From the NCBI RefSeq assembly GCF_000332275.1, contig NZ_CM001776.1, positions 2,624,789-2,688,788 on the forward strand: a stretch of 64,000 nucleotides of DNA. The letters are read 5' to 3'. The stretch comes from Synechococcus sp. PCC 7336. GTDB taxonomy: Bacteria > Cyanobacteriota > Cyanobacteriia > Thermostichales > PCC-7336. Both the position numbers and the translations under genes were made by a program. Shown here piece by piece: positions 18,147 to 28,454 of the stretch. A model generated the notes under the pieces. It saw only the letters and a list, made by a program, of their open reading frames with translations, ran no database searches and had not been told where the DNA came from. Position 1 is the first letter of the stretch; each line of letters begins with the position of its first letter.

Positions 18147-21100
18147 TGGCGGTTCCTAACGCGGTTTGGTTGAGGATGGTGGGGTTATCGTCGGGGCTGC
18201 TTTCCTCGCAGTCGTGCAGGGTGGCTTCGGGATAGACATTGCTCAGGTCTTGCAGCACCTGTAGCAGTTGGTTGAGGGCGGGGGTCAAATCGGCAGACTC
18301 GGGCTCGCAAGCGTTCAGCTGTAACTCTTCCAGCCACTGGCGATAGGCAGTTTCGAACTGGCGCATGTCGCAGACATCCACCCAGCAAATTTTGAGGGCG
18401 ACATGGGCGGGGGCTTCCAGTCGCAGGGTGCGTTCGATAAAGCCACGAAAGCGCGGATCGCGGAACCGCTCCGGCCAGTAGGGCAGCACCACCCCCACCC
18501 AGAAGGAGTAGGGATCGTAGGGGGTGGTGCAACAGGGGGGGTCGCTCTCCAGTTCTCCAGAAGATTCGGGAGGCGGTTCGGGGTTGACGTTGAGGGAGAT
18601 CGGCAAGAAGCCATCGGCAGGAGATGCAGGAGGAATGGCATCGGCGGGAACCTCCAGGTCCAAACCGAATTTCTCGGCGGCGAGATAGGCCGTTCGTCTG
18701 AACCACAGCAGACAGTCTTGCATTGCTGCGGCAGAGTCGAACAGGCGAGAGCAAGCAATTTCGGCGTCGAGTTCATCCCGCAAGAGGAAGAAATAGAGGG
18801 GGCGATCGCCACTGGGCAGTTGCCTGAGCTGAAAGCGATCCGCCACGATCGAATTGCGAATCATGGCCCGAATGCCGTCATCCCGCTGCACCCCGCTAGC
18901 AAAGCCCGGACTGTAGAGCAGCACCTTGCCGAGGGGATCGTTGAAGTGGGCGAAGAATTGGCTACTGTCGGAGCTGTTAATCCGTTCGAAGCCCGGACGC
19001 CGTTTGAGCGACACCTGCGTGAAGTCGTAGCGATCTTTGGGCTCGCAGTCTTTGATATTGCAGTCGGGCAGGACGATGGCGAGATTGTAGAGGGGAGCAA
19101 ATTTGTAGAGGTGATTCTCCACCCAAGCCAGCCGTTCCAGTCGTTCGGCAGCGTCGGCCAGGGTGCGGCTGCGACCGACGGTCTCAGCCTGTAGGTCGAG
19201 GAAGGCGAAGAAGGGACCATCGGCATCGGTGCGCAGTTCATAACCGCCCCAGAGGGCACGGGAATCGTTATCTTCGGCGGCGGAATGGAAGACCATTGCT
19301 CGCAAGGCGCGATCGCGTTGGGTGTGGGTGGCAAAGTCTGCCGAGCGGAACAGTTCGGTACCGGTCTCGTCGTCGAGGGTGAAGTAGAAGTTGGGCGATT
19401 CGAAATGACGGGTGAGGTTGGCGGCTAGGGCGATCGCCCGATCCAGATTCAGGCCCGTGGCATCGGGGGCCAGTTCGTCAAAGCAGCACACTCCCGTGCC
19501 CTTGTTGCGGGGCCGCAGCAGAATGTGCTCCAGAACGTGGAAGCCTTCATCGTTCACCAAGGCCCGAACGGTCTCGATCGCCGCGTCCCGCTCCTCGGGG
19601 GTCGCATAGGTGTCAGGAGCCGTGGCAGCCACGCGATCTTTATCTACGTTGGTGAGTTCCCAGGTGAAGCGACAGCGCTTGCGATCGTCGAGGTCGCGGA
19701 AGTTATCGCGATCGTCCGCTAGGTCCACCAGAGCATTGCCTTCGTCCCAGGCCCGTTGTTCGGCGTCTGCTGCTTCTACCTCCGAATCGCCGATCTCGAA
19801 TCGCCTTGCCCCCAGCATCAACAGGTCGCCTGCGGGGGTGGCAAACTGGCCGGTATAAGCGGCAGGCTGCGAGAGGGGTTGCACGGGTAATTTCAGGCTG
19901 CGAACTGCCAGGAGGAAATGGGCGATCGCCGCATCCCGTTCTGCTGCCGTCGGGTAGGTTTGCGGGTGGATGGCTAAAACTGTGCCGGAGTCGAGACTAA
20001 CGGCGTCAAAGCCAAAGGGAGCCTCGCCAGCGGTGTCGGTGGAGACGATCGCCCCCGGTTCCAGCAAAAAGCCCAGCAACTCGCCATAGAAGCTGTCAGT
20101 GGCTGCTTCAGCGTTGGGGAAAGTGTTCTGGCTCTCCAGCAGGATGGTGTCGTCGCGATCGCGCAATTGATAGCGAACATCGCTGCCATCTGGGACGATC
20201 TGAAGGTAAGGTTCCAACCGATTCAGTTGGGTGAAGGCATCAACGCGATCGACCGCAGCTTCAGTGGCGGCAATCAAATTGTCGCTCTCGTCCACAATGC
20301 CCAATTCGTATTCAGCGGCGATGGAAGGTGGCCCTAGATAGCGCGGCAAATAGCAGAGGTGGCGGGCAAAGGCGATCGCCCCTTTCCAGGCCGAAACCTC
20401 GGTGGGGTAGGGCTGCAGGCCGCGCAGCCGGACGGGGTTTTCGGCAGTACCTTCTTCCGGCAAGGTGACATAGAAGTAGTAGCCGCAATCGCTGCCAAAG
20501 CTGCGCTTCTCGAAGTTAAAGCCGCGCGCCACAAACTGTACGAAGGCGATCGCCGCTTCTCGATCCGCCCGACTGGAGAAGCTGCGACTGGCCGTCACTG
20601 TCTCCCCTTCGGGATTGAGAATTTGGAAGGAGAAGGAGCAGGCATCATTATCGTAGAGCCGGACTAGCTTGGCGTCGTCGAGGGCGAAACCGAGGCGATT
20701 GAGAAATTCCGTCCGGGCTTGGGCCAGGTTAAATATGGCAGCGGGCAGGCTGGCAGAGACCAGCGGACCAGTGGAAAACTCTGCTTGCTGCTCGGGGTCG
20801 CAGTCTTCAAACAGACAGAAGTTGGCGGCAGGCAAACTGACGGTCAGCAGCTCGGGCTCGCCCTCGTCGCTGGCGATCTCGAACCCAGTCAGCGGATCGG
20901 CAAACAGCAGTCGCAGGCGCTCGATCGCTCGATCGCGTTCCGCTTCCGTGGGGTAATGGGTGGGGTGTTCGGCGATCGGCTGGCCTTGGCCGTCACTGAG
21001 CAGGAAGGAATAGGGACAAGTGCCCGAATCGCGATCGACGGGGACATAGGAATTGGCCACTTGGGCCATGTCGCACGCTGCCATTGCCGCTGCGTCCGCC

Positions 21101-23889
21101 GCCGCTTCGCTAGCAAAAATGCTCTGCCCCAGCCAAACGCGATCGCCCTTGCTATCAAGAATTTCAAAACTGTAGGCGGCATCCTCCGGCTGACAGATCG
21201 TGGGAGTCTCCACCCCCAAAGGCTTGCCATTGCACTGCAAGCTAGCCAACCAACAGTAAAGGGCCAAATCGCGATCGGCCTCCGTCCCGAAGCGCTCCTC
21301 CCATTCCGCCAAGCGCATTTCCAGCTCGTCCACTAGGGCAAAGCCATAGTGGGTAAACACCTCGGCAGTGCCTTCCTCGCGGCTGGCGGCATCATCCCGA
21401 CGCAGGCGAATGCGCTCGTAGGCGTCAGCAATCACAATGCGGTCGAGGGCCGCTTCCGCCGCTGCGATCGCCTCGTCAACCGTGGCATAGGTAGTCCAAC
21501 TGGAAAAGACAGCGACGGTGTGGGGAAACTCTGCCGTCTCGGGTAGCGGAATCTCCAGCCGGAATTGCAAGCCCCCGTCGTCTGCTGCTGAGACAAAGAC
21601 GAAATCGGGCAGTTCGCCACTCTCTCCAGTCCCTGCCAAGACAGCATCGGTAAACAGAGGGAGCAGTTGCTCCAGCTCGGCAGACGCATCGGACTTGTTG
21701 AGAAAGGCCGGATCGCGCTCCAGCACTGCCAAGCGCTCTCGATCGCGATCGTTCACCGCCCAGCCGTAATGGTGGTAATAGTTGAAGTCCCAACAGCGAT
21801 AAGACTCCGGTGCGATCGCCGCCCTCAAGAAGGTATCGATCGCCGCTGCCGCATCCTCTGCACTGGGGAAATCAATCGAAGTTGCCAGGGATTTAGGCTG
21901 CTCTGCAAATCCACCCGTCAGGTTCAGGGCAAAGCGCTCCGGTTGCAGAGCAATATCGTAATGGCCCAGCGTGCGCCGCTTGGGGTCGGCAATGCCCAAC
22001 AGACCTGCAACACGCCGCTTAAACCCGGAAATATTGTCGCTATCCCACACCTCGCCATCGCAATCGCAATAGTCAAAAGCTCGAAACCGATCGCGGCTGA
22101 TATCGGGATATTGCTGTAAAAATCGCGTTTTGCTCTCAATAATGTCGGCATCATCCCGCTGCCCTCCATCAATTTGGTAGTTGAGCAAAACGTAATCGGT
22201 GAAGGTTTCGGCAAATCGCGCCAGCAAATGATCCAGAAAGCGATTGCGCCGATCGACATAGGTGGCAGGATCTTCGGCGATCGCATCCAGCACCGCACTA
22301 TAGTCCAACGGCTCTTCTCCCTCTAGGTCGGAGGTGGGACAGCGGTTGCAGTTGCGCAGTAGGGATTCGAGTGCTGGCAACTCCTGTTTGTCGAGGGCTT
22401 GGGTGAAGTAGGTGCGCTGGCGGTGTTGTAGGGTTTCGGGGTCAATGCGATTGAAGCGATCGCCGTCGCTTTCCCAAGAGAACAGATCGCGAATGCTGGC
22501 CAGTTGGGCGAAATAGTTGGCCAAGATCTGATCGAAAAAGATCAGATAGCCCTGCAACTGTTTGGCCTGAGCCTTGCGCAGAGAGGGGGCACTGGCGGGC
22601 AAGCCACCCCTGCTAATGCCGTAGGTGAGGGGGAATTCGTGGTGAATGGAATAGTGATCGGCGAGATCGGCATAGGTGCCGCTGGGAATCGGTAGATCGA
22701 GTTCGGCATCGCGACGGGGGGCTTTGATATAGGCCGCTTGCTGTTCGAAAAAGCGCCGTTCCACCTCAGCCGCATCCGCTTTGACAGGCAGATCCCCCTT
22801 AAAAAAGGTGACGCTGGACTCCTCTAATCCCAGCACGGGGCGATGACTGGGGCTGAGGTGCAGATGCCAGGGATGGCCCAGAGACTGGGGCAGGCCGTCA
22901 ATATAGTTAATGATGTTCAGTTTGCGGATGGCCACCACACCGGGAACGTCCATCACCACCTGATAGAGATCGGAGGTGTAGAGAATGTCGGGGGGCGTGA
23001 GCTTGGCCAGTTCCTCTGTGTCGATGAAGCCGTTGCTGTTACTGTCGTAGGCCGAGCGGGCGTCGAACAGGGCAGAGGGACGACCGGCAAAGATGTCCGC
23101 CGGACTCTTGCCCCGTGCCAGCAGCTCTTGCAGCGTGTAGAACCTCAGTCGAGGGGCGAGAAATTCCTGTACCTTGACGAAGATGTCCACCAGCACATCT
23201 TCGGGGTCTGCCGCTGCCGACAACTCGATATCGGCACAGAGGGCGATCGCCTCTTCCCCCAACACCGTTGGGTCGTTAAAGTCTTCGCACAAATTGCGGT
23301 GGGCGCACAGCACCCGCTTCACCTGTTCTACAACTGACGCGGCGGCGGCTTGGGCTTCGGCCTCGGTGCGAGAGGGCAGTTGCTCGCGATCGAGATCGAG
23401 CAGGACGTTGTAGATGCCGCGCGGGTGCAGTTGCAGGGGAGCGTCGCCGCTGTCCAGCGGGGGAATGTATTGCAGTTGATTGCCCGCCGTATCGACGTAA
23501 ATGTCGGGTTCGTAGGTCTCCAGTTTTTCCAACCAGGCATTGCGCACGCCGGGGATGTCGATCAGCCGCTTGCGGAAGTCCAGTTCCGTGACGGGGTTGC
23601 AACTGAGAATGCGATCGGCGGTAAAGAAATTGCTTTCCTGACGGCTGGGATCGGCGGGGTCGAGGGCGAGTAGATCGGCGATATCGAAGTTGATGCGATA
23701 GCCCAGATCGGTGATGGCATAGCAGAGCACCTCCAGAATGGTCACCCCTGGATCGTGCAGGTTGTAGTCTGTCCACAGATCGCCAGCCAATGCCTGTAGG
23801 TGGTCCACGCCGCTATCCCGCAGCGTTTGAAAGTTGAGGTAGGGGGGGAAGGGGGGATTGCGTTTGGAAATGCTCGGAAAATCCAGCAT
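18139..23889 (-). CDS. Giant baseplate wedge protein (Afp12/gp6-like) with YegP-like repeats
   Basis: A 1916-residue protein starting at ATG 23889 with AAGGA nine bases upstream. The N-terminal region LWTDYNLHDPGVTILEVLCYA then ITDLGYR is the hallmark of the second baseplate wedge protein of CIS and related phages, and the following 600 residues fit that family. Unusually, residues about 665-1740 contain about eleven diverged units of roughly 90-100 residues, each with a beta hairpin of the type YSFEILDSKGDRV followed by a helix of the type YPTEAERDRAIERL. These resemble DUF1508/YegP modules. Usual family members are about 900-1000 residues, so the repeats roughly double the size. Baseplate role is strongly supported by neighbours (J-like wedge upstream). 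The extension may enlarge or anchor the baseplate, an inference. Confidence 0.8.
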   Translation of the reverse strand: MLDFPSISKRNPPFPPYLNFQTLRDSGVDHLQALAGDLWTDYNLHDPGVTILEVLCYAITDLGYRINFDIADLLALDPADPSRQESNFFTADRILSCNPVTELDFRKRLIDIPGVRNAWLEKLETYEPDIYVDTAGNQLQYIPPLDSGDAPLQLHPRGIYNVLLDLDREQLPSRTEAEAQAAAASVVEQVKRVLCAHRNLCEDFNDPTVLGEEAIALCADIELSAAADPEDVLVDIFVKVQEFLAPRLRFYTLQELLARGKSPADIFAGRPSALFDARSAYDSNSNGFIDTEELAKLTPPDILYTSDLYQVVMDVPGVVAIRKLNIINYIDGLPQSLGHPWHLHLSPSHRPVLGLEESSVTFFKGDLPVKADAAEVERRFFEQQAAYIKAPRRDAELDLPIPSGTYADLADHYSIHHEFPLTYGISRGGLPASAPSLRKAQAKQLQGYLIFFDQILANYFAQLASIRDLFSWESDGDRFNRIDPETLQHRQRTYFTQALDKQELPALESLLRNCNRCPTSDLEGEEPLDYSAVLDAIAEDPATYVDRRNRFLDHLLARFAETFTDYVLLNYQIDGGQRDDADIIESKTRFLQQYPDISRDRFRAFDYCDCDGEVWDSDNISGFKRRVAGLLGIADPKRRTLGHYDIALQPERFALNLTGGFAEQPKSLATSIDFPSAEDAAAAIDTFLRAAIAPESYRCWDFNYYHHYGWAVNDRDRERLAVLERDPAFLNKSDASAELEQLLPLFTDAVLAGTGESGELPDFVFVSAADDGGLQFRLEIPLPETAEFPHTVAVFSSWTTYATVDEAIAAAEAALDRIVIADAYERIRLRRDDAASREEGTAEVFTHYGFALVDELEMRLAEWEERFGTEADRDLALYCWLASLQCNGKPLGVETPTICQPEDAAYSFEILDSKGDRVWLGQSIFASEAAADAAAMAACDMAQVANSYVPVDRDSGTCPYSFLLSDGQGQPIAEHPTHYPTEAERDRAIERLRLLFADPLTGFEIASDEGEPELLTVSLPAANFCLFEDCDPEQQAEFSTGPLVSASLPAAIFNLAQARTEFLNRLGFALDDAKLVRLYDNDACSFSFQILNPEGETVTASRSFSSRADREAAIAFVQFVARGFNFEKRSFGSDCGYYFYVTLPEEGTAENPVRLRGLQPYPTEVSAWKGAIAFARHLCYLPRYLGPPSIAAEYELGIVDESDNLIAATEAAVDRVDAFTQLNRLEPYLQIVPDGSDVRYQLRDRDDTILLESQNTFPNAEAATDSFYGELLGFLLEPGAIVSTDTAGEAPFGFDAVSLDSGTVLAIHPQTYPTAAERDAAIAHFLLAVRSLKLPVQPLSQPAAYTGQFATPAGDLLMLGARRFEIGDSEVEAADAEQRAWDEGNALVDLADDRDNFRDLDDRKRCRFTWELTNVDKDRVAATAPDTYATPEERDAAIETVRALVNDEGFHVLEHILLRPRNKGTGVCCFDELAPDATGLNLDRAIALAANLTRHFESPNFYFTLDDETGTELFRSADFATHTQRDRALRAMVFHSAAEDNDSRALWGGYELRTDADGPFFAFLDLQAETVGRSRTLADAAERLERLAWVENHLYKFAPLYNLAIVLPDCNIKDCEPKDRYDFTQVSLKRRPGFERINSSDSSQFFAHFNDPLGKVLLYSPGFASGVQRDDGIRAMIRNSIVADRFQLRQLPSGDRPLYFFLLRDELDAEIACSRLFDSAAAMQDCLLWFRRTAYLAAEKFGLDLEVPADAIPPASPADGFLPISLNVNPEPPPESSGELESDPPCCTTPYDPYSFWVGVVLPYWPERFRDPRFRGFIERTLRLEAPAHVALKICWVDVCDMRQFETAYRQWLEELQLNACEPESADLTPALNQLLQVLQDLSNVYPEATLHDCEESSPDDNPTILNQTALGTANE

Positions 23890-23957
23890 GGGGGTCGATC
23901 CTTAGGAACTCATCGGCTCGGGGTTTGGGGTGGCACAGTGGGTGAGGCGATCGCCCG

Positions 23958-26900
23958 TTAGCGAACGGGGACTGGCAAATTGGGGGGTAGGGGACGAGCG
24001 ATCTCGGTGATGGCGTGGCTGCTGCCAGACACCAAGATGGAGCGGGCGGAAGAGGCGGCAACTTCTTTCAGGTCGAGGCGATCGCCTTGGTGCATTTGGA
24101 AGTTAATGACACGATCGACATAGGGCTGCTCTTCAGCGAAGTTGATGATGGAAGAGCGGAAGACTTTGCCGCCAAAGTGAATGTCGGCCCCGCCATCCAG
24201 TGTCCAGGGGGATAAAAAGCCGACGATCGCCCGATCGAGTTGCTGGGCATAAAAGCTGAAGTTGGCGCTGAAGGGGGATTTAAACTCCACGTCAAACTGC
24301 GCCCGTATGGGTTCGTAACGGGGGTTGACGACTCTCAGCTCCACCCACTCGGAAGAGATGCCGTTCAGATAGGCTTGAATCTTGGCCAGCAGATTGATGT
24401 TGACCTTGGGCTCTAAATCGTTGGTGGTCTGCCGTTGGGACAAATCGGGAATCAGCGCGACTGTGACGTGACCGGGGACTAATTCCTGTAGGCGATCGTC
24501 TGGGGTGATGCGGGCGTGGTTGATGCAGCGCACCTTATAGATTTCGGGAAAGGTTTCCAGCACGAGGCGTTCGTAATCGAAGATGCTGGTGGCTCGTCCT
24601 TTGTGGCGCAGGTGTTCGCTGATGCGGGTGTAGTAGTGTTGGGGCTGCTCTTTGACTTGACCGCCAGAGGACGGGTAGAGCTGGGTGATGGTCTTAATTT
24701 GCGCTTGGGGCACTTCTAGCTTGGCGATCGCCCCAGCGTCGAGGGGGGTAGCCAGTCGAGCGGGATCGTTACCGCGATCGCTAAAGGTCACCTCTGCCAC
24801 TTGGGGGTGAACGCCAATAATGTTGGGGATGGCGCGCTGGCGTTCCGTCACTGCCGCTTTAAGCCAGTACAAGCTCGGATCGAGGCGGGTATTGCCTGCG
24901 GTGATGTCTGACGGGATGGCTAAGTTGACGATGCCGGAGGCAATTAGCCCATTGGTGCTGTCGCTGACCACATCCTCTTGCTGGAAGGGCAGCCATTGGT
25001 TTTGGGTCAGGTAAAACCAACTCACATCGGTTTGGGCCAGATCGGTATCGGCGGTTTCTTCTGCCACTTGAAATAGCAGGGGCAGGGCGATCGGGGCATC
25101 CAGATCGCTAATGCCAATCAGCAGTTCGCCTTCGCTGTCAAACGTGGGCAGGAATTCGGGGTTGGTGGCGATATCGGTATCGGCAAACTCGGTCAGCTCC
25201 ACAAAGCCATCGAAGGGATGCAGGTGAAATAGCTGGCAGTCGGTGACACTGGCTTCAGCGGTGTAGCTCAAAGACAGGGCGTTAACGACCGGAGTAAACG
25301 GTTCGTTGGGGATGATGGGGGTATCGGTCAGCTCTACATAATAGGTCGTGGCAACAAAGATATCGCCGGAGGTTTCTCCGCTCGGAGGCTTTTGGTAGTA
25401 AGCGCCGATGACTGCTTTGCGGCGATCCACGCTATCAACTGAAATAATCTCGTTGGTGGCTGAGGCCAACACTTGCCGTGCCAGCATAGTGGCATAGGCG
25501 TCGTGCAAAAAGTCGGAGTTGAGCGAGAGTCGAATAAAGCCGTTAACGCTGTCAAAATTCCAGACCGCAATGGGATCGGTTGTTGCCGCTTCGTTCAATC
25601 CCAAACTGGCTAGCTCGGCACTGCCGAATGTGAATGATGTTTGCGCATTTCCGCTCGCCTCAAACAGGTCTCGGGCAACACCGCTCGATGGAGACCAGAC
25701 TTTATTGCGCAGGGCTTGTACCGAGACATCACCCGGCGAAAAACCTGTGGGCAGATCGTATCCGGCATAGTAGTTTGCGAAGGATTCTCCCGGTCCCTCT
25801 TGGTCGATGTGCAGGGTTAATGCCGTCAGCCGTTTTTGAAACACCTCTTGGCTGCCGATATAGAGAATTCCACCCGCTTTGGGTTGAGAACCAAAGGGCT
25901 GAAATGGCTTGGTGGCATCCAGCACCGAAAGCTCGTTTTGCACCACCAGAGTGCGAACTTCGTCCACCACCACCTTGACGGAGAGATCGGTCACGATCGC
26001 CCCTCGCAAATAGTGATAGGGCGATCGCCCTGCAATCTCGACGCCATCCTGCAACACCAGTCGAGCCACTGGGCGATCGGTATTGAGGGCGGCACCGCTC
26101 AACTCCGAATGGAAGCCCACCACCGGTTCGGCATCTGCGGCCAAAGTGACTGCCAGCTTTAGCGTCGTGCCGTCCCAACTGGTTTGGGGCTGGCTGGAGG
26201 ACAGGATATTGCGCTGGAGCTGACTGAAGGACAGGACATTACCTGCCTGTAGAACGGTGCCTTCAATCCAGTCCTCCTCGCCACTGAAATACACCTTAAA
26301 AATCTCGTGCAGGCGATTCGGCGGCAAGTCGGTACTCGCGCCTGTCAGGATTAAAGAAAATTGGACCGTTCGACCTCCCTCTTGCAACAGCAACAGGTCA
26401 GAGGCGATCGCCAATCCCAATGCAGCCCGAGCGCGATCGCCATCCCCAAACGGCAGCCAAGCCCGCACCTCGTCTTCTTTGGCAAACTCCCCACCCTCAC
26501 CATCGGGCGAATCCGCCACCGCAGAAACGTGCAGTCCCGTTAAATTCTCGGGGGCAGTACCACTGGCCGACTCCTGCGAATTCAGGAACAAGCCTTTCAG
26601 ACTGGCAACCTGAGCTTTGTGAACCAGAATTTCCTCATTCAGCCGATAAAACAGCTCCACCCCCGTATCGTCTTTGCCCCCCTTAAAAGCCAGATCTGCC
26701 TCCAGCTTGTGCTCTTCCACAAACTTGGCCAAGCCGAAGACCAGATGGGCGCGATCGGGAATTGCCTGCCGTTCCGGCAGTTGCAACACGTCCCGATAGA
26801 AAAAGTCGAGATGCCGCTGACCGATGCCATTCAGATCCGCCTGCGCGGAGTCCATCACCTGCAAAAAGGCGAAATAGAGGGCCAGGTGGGACTTGTGATC

Positions 26901-27626
26901 GGAACGGGCTTCCAGGCTGTGGACCAGAAACTGCGGGGCTAGCCGAACCGCTTGACGATAGTTCTGAAACAGCACTTGGAAAACATTATCCAGAGCCGTT
27001 TGCGCCTCAAATCGAGTTCCTGTCAGCAGCGTTTCGTCTGCTGGCACAGCGCCGCTATCCACCACCACATCAAAGGCTGTTTCGAATTGGCCCAAACGCT
27101 CGTAAAAATTGGCGATCGCCGCACTCGTGCCGAGGCCGACTTCCATCCCCAGAACCAGCTCCAACAACTGCGTCAGGGGAACAATCGCATTGGTTTCCAC
27201 CAACCCCAAAATTCTCGACTTGAGCGGCGTGTAATCCTCCAAGCCCACATACCAGTCCCGCAGGCGATCGAACAGACCCGTTAGGGTGGCCAGCAGAGGA
27301 TCGAAGCTCAGTGCCGTGCGATCGTCCAGAAAAACGGTGAGTTGGCGATCGTAAGTATCCTTAACGATTTGAGTATTCGTTTTACCAATCAGAGCGATCT
27401 GTACGGGGGTACTGCTGGCAAAAAACGCCTGCCAGTCGCCATGGGGAAGATTGTCAAAATCGTAGTAAATCACCTGCCGACTGAGCTGGTGGGCAAACAC
27501 CAGAAAGTCAGCCAAGTCGCGTTCGTCCACCCGCACATAATCGGGAGATAGCGCCTCAGCCTGACGCTGGCTCTGGCTAGCCCCATCGCGGACTAAAGGG
27601 TTGGGAATGTCGCAGCAAGTGCTCAT
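23958..27626 (-). CDS. Baseplate J-like wedge protein
   Basis: The frame can be extended to a TTG at 27665, but the ATG at 27626 (MSTCCDIPNPLVRDG) is the likely start, giving 1222 residues. The C-terminal half contains the J/gp6-type signature: LRHKGRATSIFDYERLVLETFPEIYKVRCINH, a Gly-Gly loop and the DGGADIHFGGKVF then IINFAEEQPYVDRV ending. The N-terminal half (DFLVFAHQLSRQVIYYDF) is a conserved opening of CIS wedge proteins. In the assembled particle it forms the wedge that links the hub to the sheath. It lies 83 bp after the gp25-like gene and 68 bp before the second, larger wedge gene, the standard order. Confidence 0.85.
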   Translation of the reverse strand: MSTCCDIPNPLVRDGASQSQRQAEALSPDYVRVDERDLADFLVFAHQLSRQVIYYDFDNLPHGDWQAFFASSTPVQIALIGKTNTQIVKDTYDRQLTVFLDDRTALSFDPLLATLTGLFDRLRDWYVGLEDYTPLKSRILGLVETNAIVPLTQLLELVLGMEVGLGTSAAIANFYERLGQFETAFDVVVDSGAVPADETLLTGTRFEAQTALDNVFQVLFQNYRQAVRLAPQFLVHSLEARSDHKSHLALYFAFLQVMDSAQADLNGIGQRHLDFFYRDVLQLPERQAIPDRAHLVFGLAKFVEEHKLEADLAFKGGKDDTGVELFYRLNEEILVHKAQVASLKGLFLNSQESASGTAPENLTGLHVSAVADSPDGEGGEFAKEDEVRAWLPFGDGDRARAALGLAIASDLLLLQEGGRTVQFSLILTGASTDLPPNRLHEIFKVYFSGEEDWIEGTVLQAGNVLSFSQLQRNILSSSQPQTSWDGTTLKLAVTLAADAEPVVGFHSELSGAALNTDRPVARLVLQDGVEIAGRSPYHYLRGAIVTDLSVKVVVDEVRTLVVQNELSVLDATKPFQPFGSQPKAGGILYIGSQEVFQKRLTALTLHIDQEGPGESFANYYAGYDLPTGFSPGDVSVQALRNKVWSPSSGVARDLFEASGNAQTSFTFGSAELASLGLNEAATTDPIAVWNFDSVNGFIRLSLNSDFLHDAYATMLARQVLASATNEIISVDSVDRRKAVIGAYYQKPPSGETSGDIFVATTYYVELTDTPIIPNEPFTPVVNALSLSYTAEASVTDCQLFHLHPFDGFVELTEFADTDIATNPEFLPTFDSEGELLIGISDLDAPIALPLLFQVAEETADTDLAQTDVSWFYLTQNQWLPFQQEDVVSDSTNGLIASGIVNLAIPSDITAGNTRLDPSLYWLKAAVTERQRAIPNIIGVHPQVAEVTFSDRGNDPARLATPLDAGAIAKLEVPQAQIKTITQLYPSSGGQVKEQPQHYYTRISEHLRHKGRATSIFDYERLVLETFPEIYKVRCINHARITPDDRLQELVPGHVTVALIPDLSQRQTTNDLEPKVNINLLAKIQAYLNGISSEWVELRVVNPRYEPIRAQFDVEFKSPFSANFSFYAQQLDRAIVGFLSPWTLDGGADIHFGGKVFRSSIINFAEEQPYVDRVINFQMHQGDRLDLKEVAASSARSILVSGSSHAITEIARPLPPNLPVPVR

Positions 27627-27709
27627 AATTCGGAACAATGAATTTCGGGCAATCGGTCTTTTCAATGCAAGTCATGGGTCGTGGATGCAAGACAAAACAC
27701 AAAGCCTGT

Positions 27710-28135
27710 CTATGTCGGCAAAGTCGTATTCGCCCCTTCCTGCAAATAGAAGGGGAAGACAAAGCTGAAGCGGGAGTTGGTACTGCGAATGATGTAGTCG
27801 ATCGTGATATCCACCAGCCCCTCCACCTGAGCGCTCAACTCCAAATCGAGCCGCTCCAACTTAATGCGGGGTTCGTGGTAGATAATCGCCGAACGGATTA
27901 ATTCCTTAATCGTGCTAGACACCGTGGGACTCAACGGCTCGAACAACAGCTCCTGCAAATTGCAGCCATAATCCGGTTGCATCACCCGCTCCCCCAAACT
28001 GGTGGAGAGCAAAATCCGCAGACTCTCGCAAATGTCGTCTTCGGCGCTCACCATACGCACTGCTTTGGCGGGGCGATCGAAACTGGGAGGAAAGCTCCAG
28101 CCAGTGCCCAAGTGGTCTTTGCCACGATTCAGCAT
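27710..28135 (-). CDS. gp25-like baseplate protein
   Basis: A 141-residue protein. The start is the ATG at 28135 because GGAGG lies five bases upstream; a TTG at 28147 would also be in frame but has no such site. The sequence AEDDICESLRILLSTSLGERV then PDYGCNLQELLFEP and IYHEPRI is diagnostic of the GPW/gp25 family, including the conserved GER and YG(C/S)xL residues. In contractile systems gp25-like proteins nucleate sheath polymerisation at the baseplate. It begins one base after the PAAR gene stop (ATGACATG), so the two are probably translationally coupled. Confidence 0.92.
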   Translation of the reverse strand: MLNRGKDHLGTGWSFPPSFDRPAKAVRMVSAEDDICESLRILLSTSLGERVMQPDYGCNLQELLFEPLSPTVSSTIKELIRSAIIYHEPRIKLERLDLELSAQVEGLVDITIDYIIRSTNSRFSFVFPFYLQEGANTTLPT

Positions 28136-28136
28136 G

Positions 28137-28430
28137 TCATCCTCCAATCAACACAGTGAACTCCCCCAGCACAATCGAGCCGCCGTGGGCGGTGGTATCC
28201 CCCAAGCGGGCGGCGGGCTTGCCCCCAATCAGCACAGTGGCAGAGCCCAACACAATCGAGTCGGGGGGACCGGTGCAGGTGCAGGTATCTCCCATCACGG
28301 CAGCGGGCATCCCCCCAATCAACACCGTCAGGATGCCGGGACCGAGTACGGGACCGCCGACATGGGGCACCAAACCCGTCACCATTGGGCAGACGTGGAG
28401 ATCGGTAATGCGGGCAGCGGGTTTGGTCAT
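28137..28430 (-). CDS. PAAR-type spike tip protein
   Basis: A 97-residue protein consisting of a single PAAR domain. It shows the repeated PAARITDLHVCP, MPAAVMGDTCTCTG and KPAARLGDTTAHGG units with paired Cys/His that would bind metal at the tip, and TVLIGG turns. PAAR proteins sharpen the VgrG spike in type VI, phage and eCIS particles. The start at 28430 is 24 bp from the spike gene stop, and the stop lies one base before the gp25-like ATG. No C-terminal extension is present, so it is a pure structural tip rather than a PAAR-toxin fusion. Confidence 0.95.
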   Translation of the reverse strand: MTKPAARITDLHVCPMVTGLVPHVGGPVLGPGILTVLIGGMPAAVMGDTCTCTGPPDSIVLGSATVLIGGKPAARLGDTTAHGGSIVLGEFTVLIGG

Positions 28431-28454
28431 GACAAAAGCCTCGGGATGGGGGGG

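Noticed and set aside
27627-27665. Longer N terminus of the J-like wedge from a TTG at 27665
   Set aside because: TTG without a ribosome site; the ATG at 27626 starts at the conserved part of the protein.
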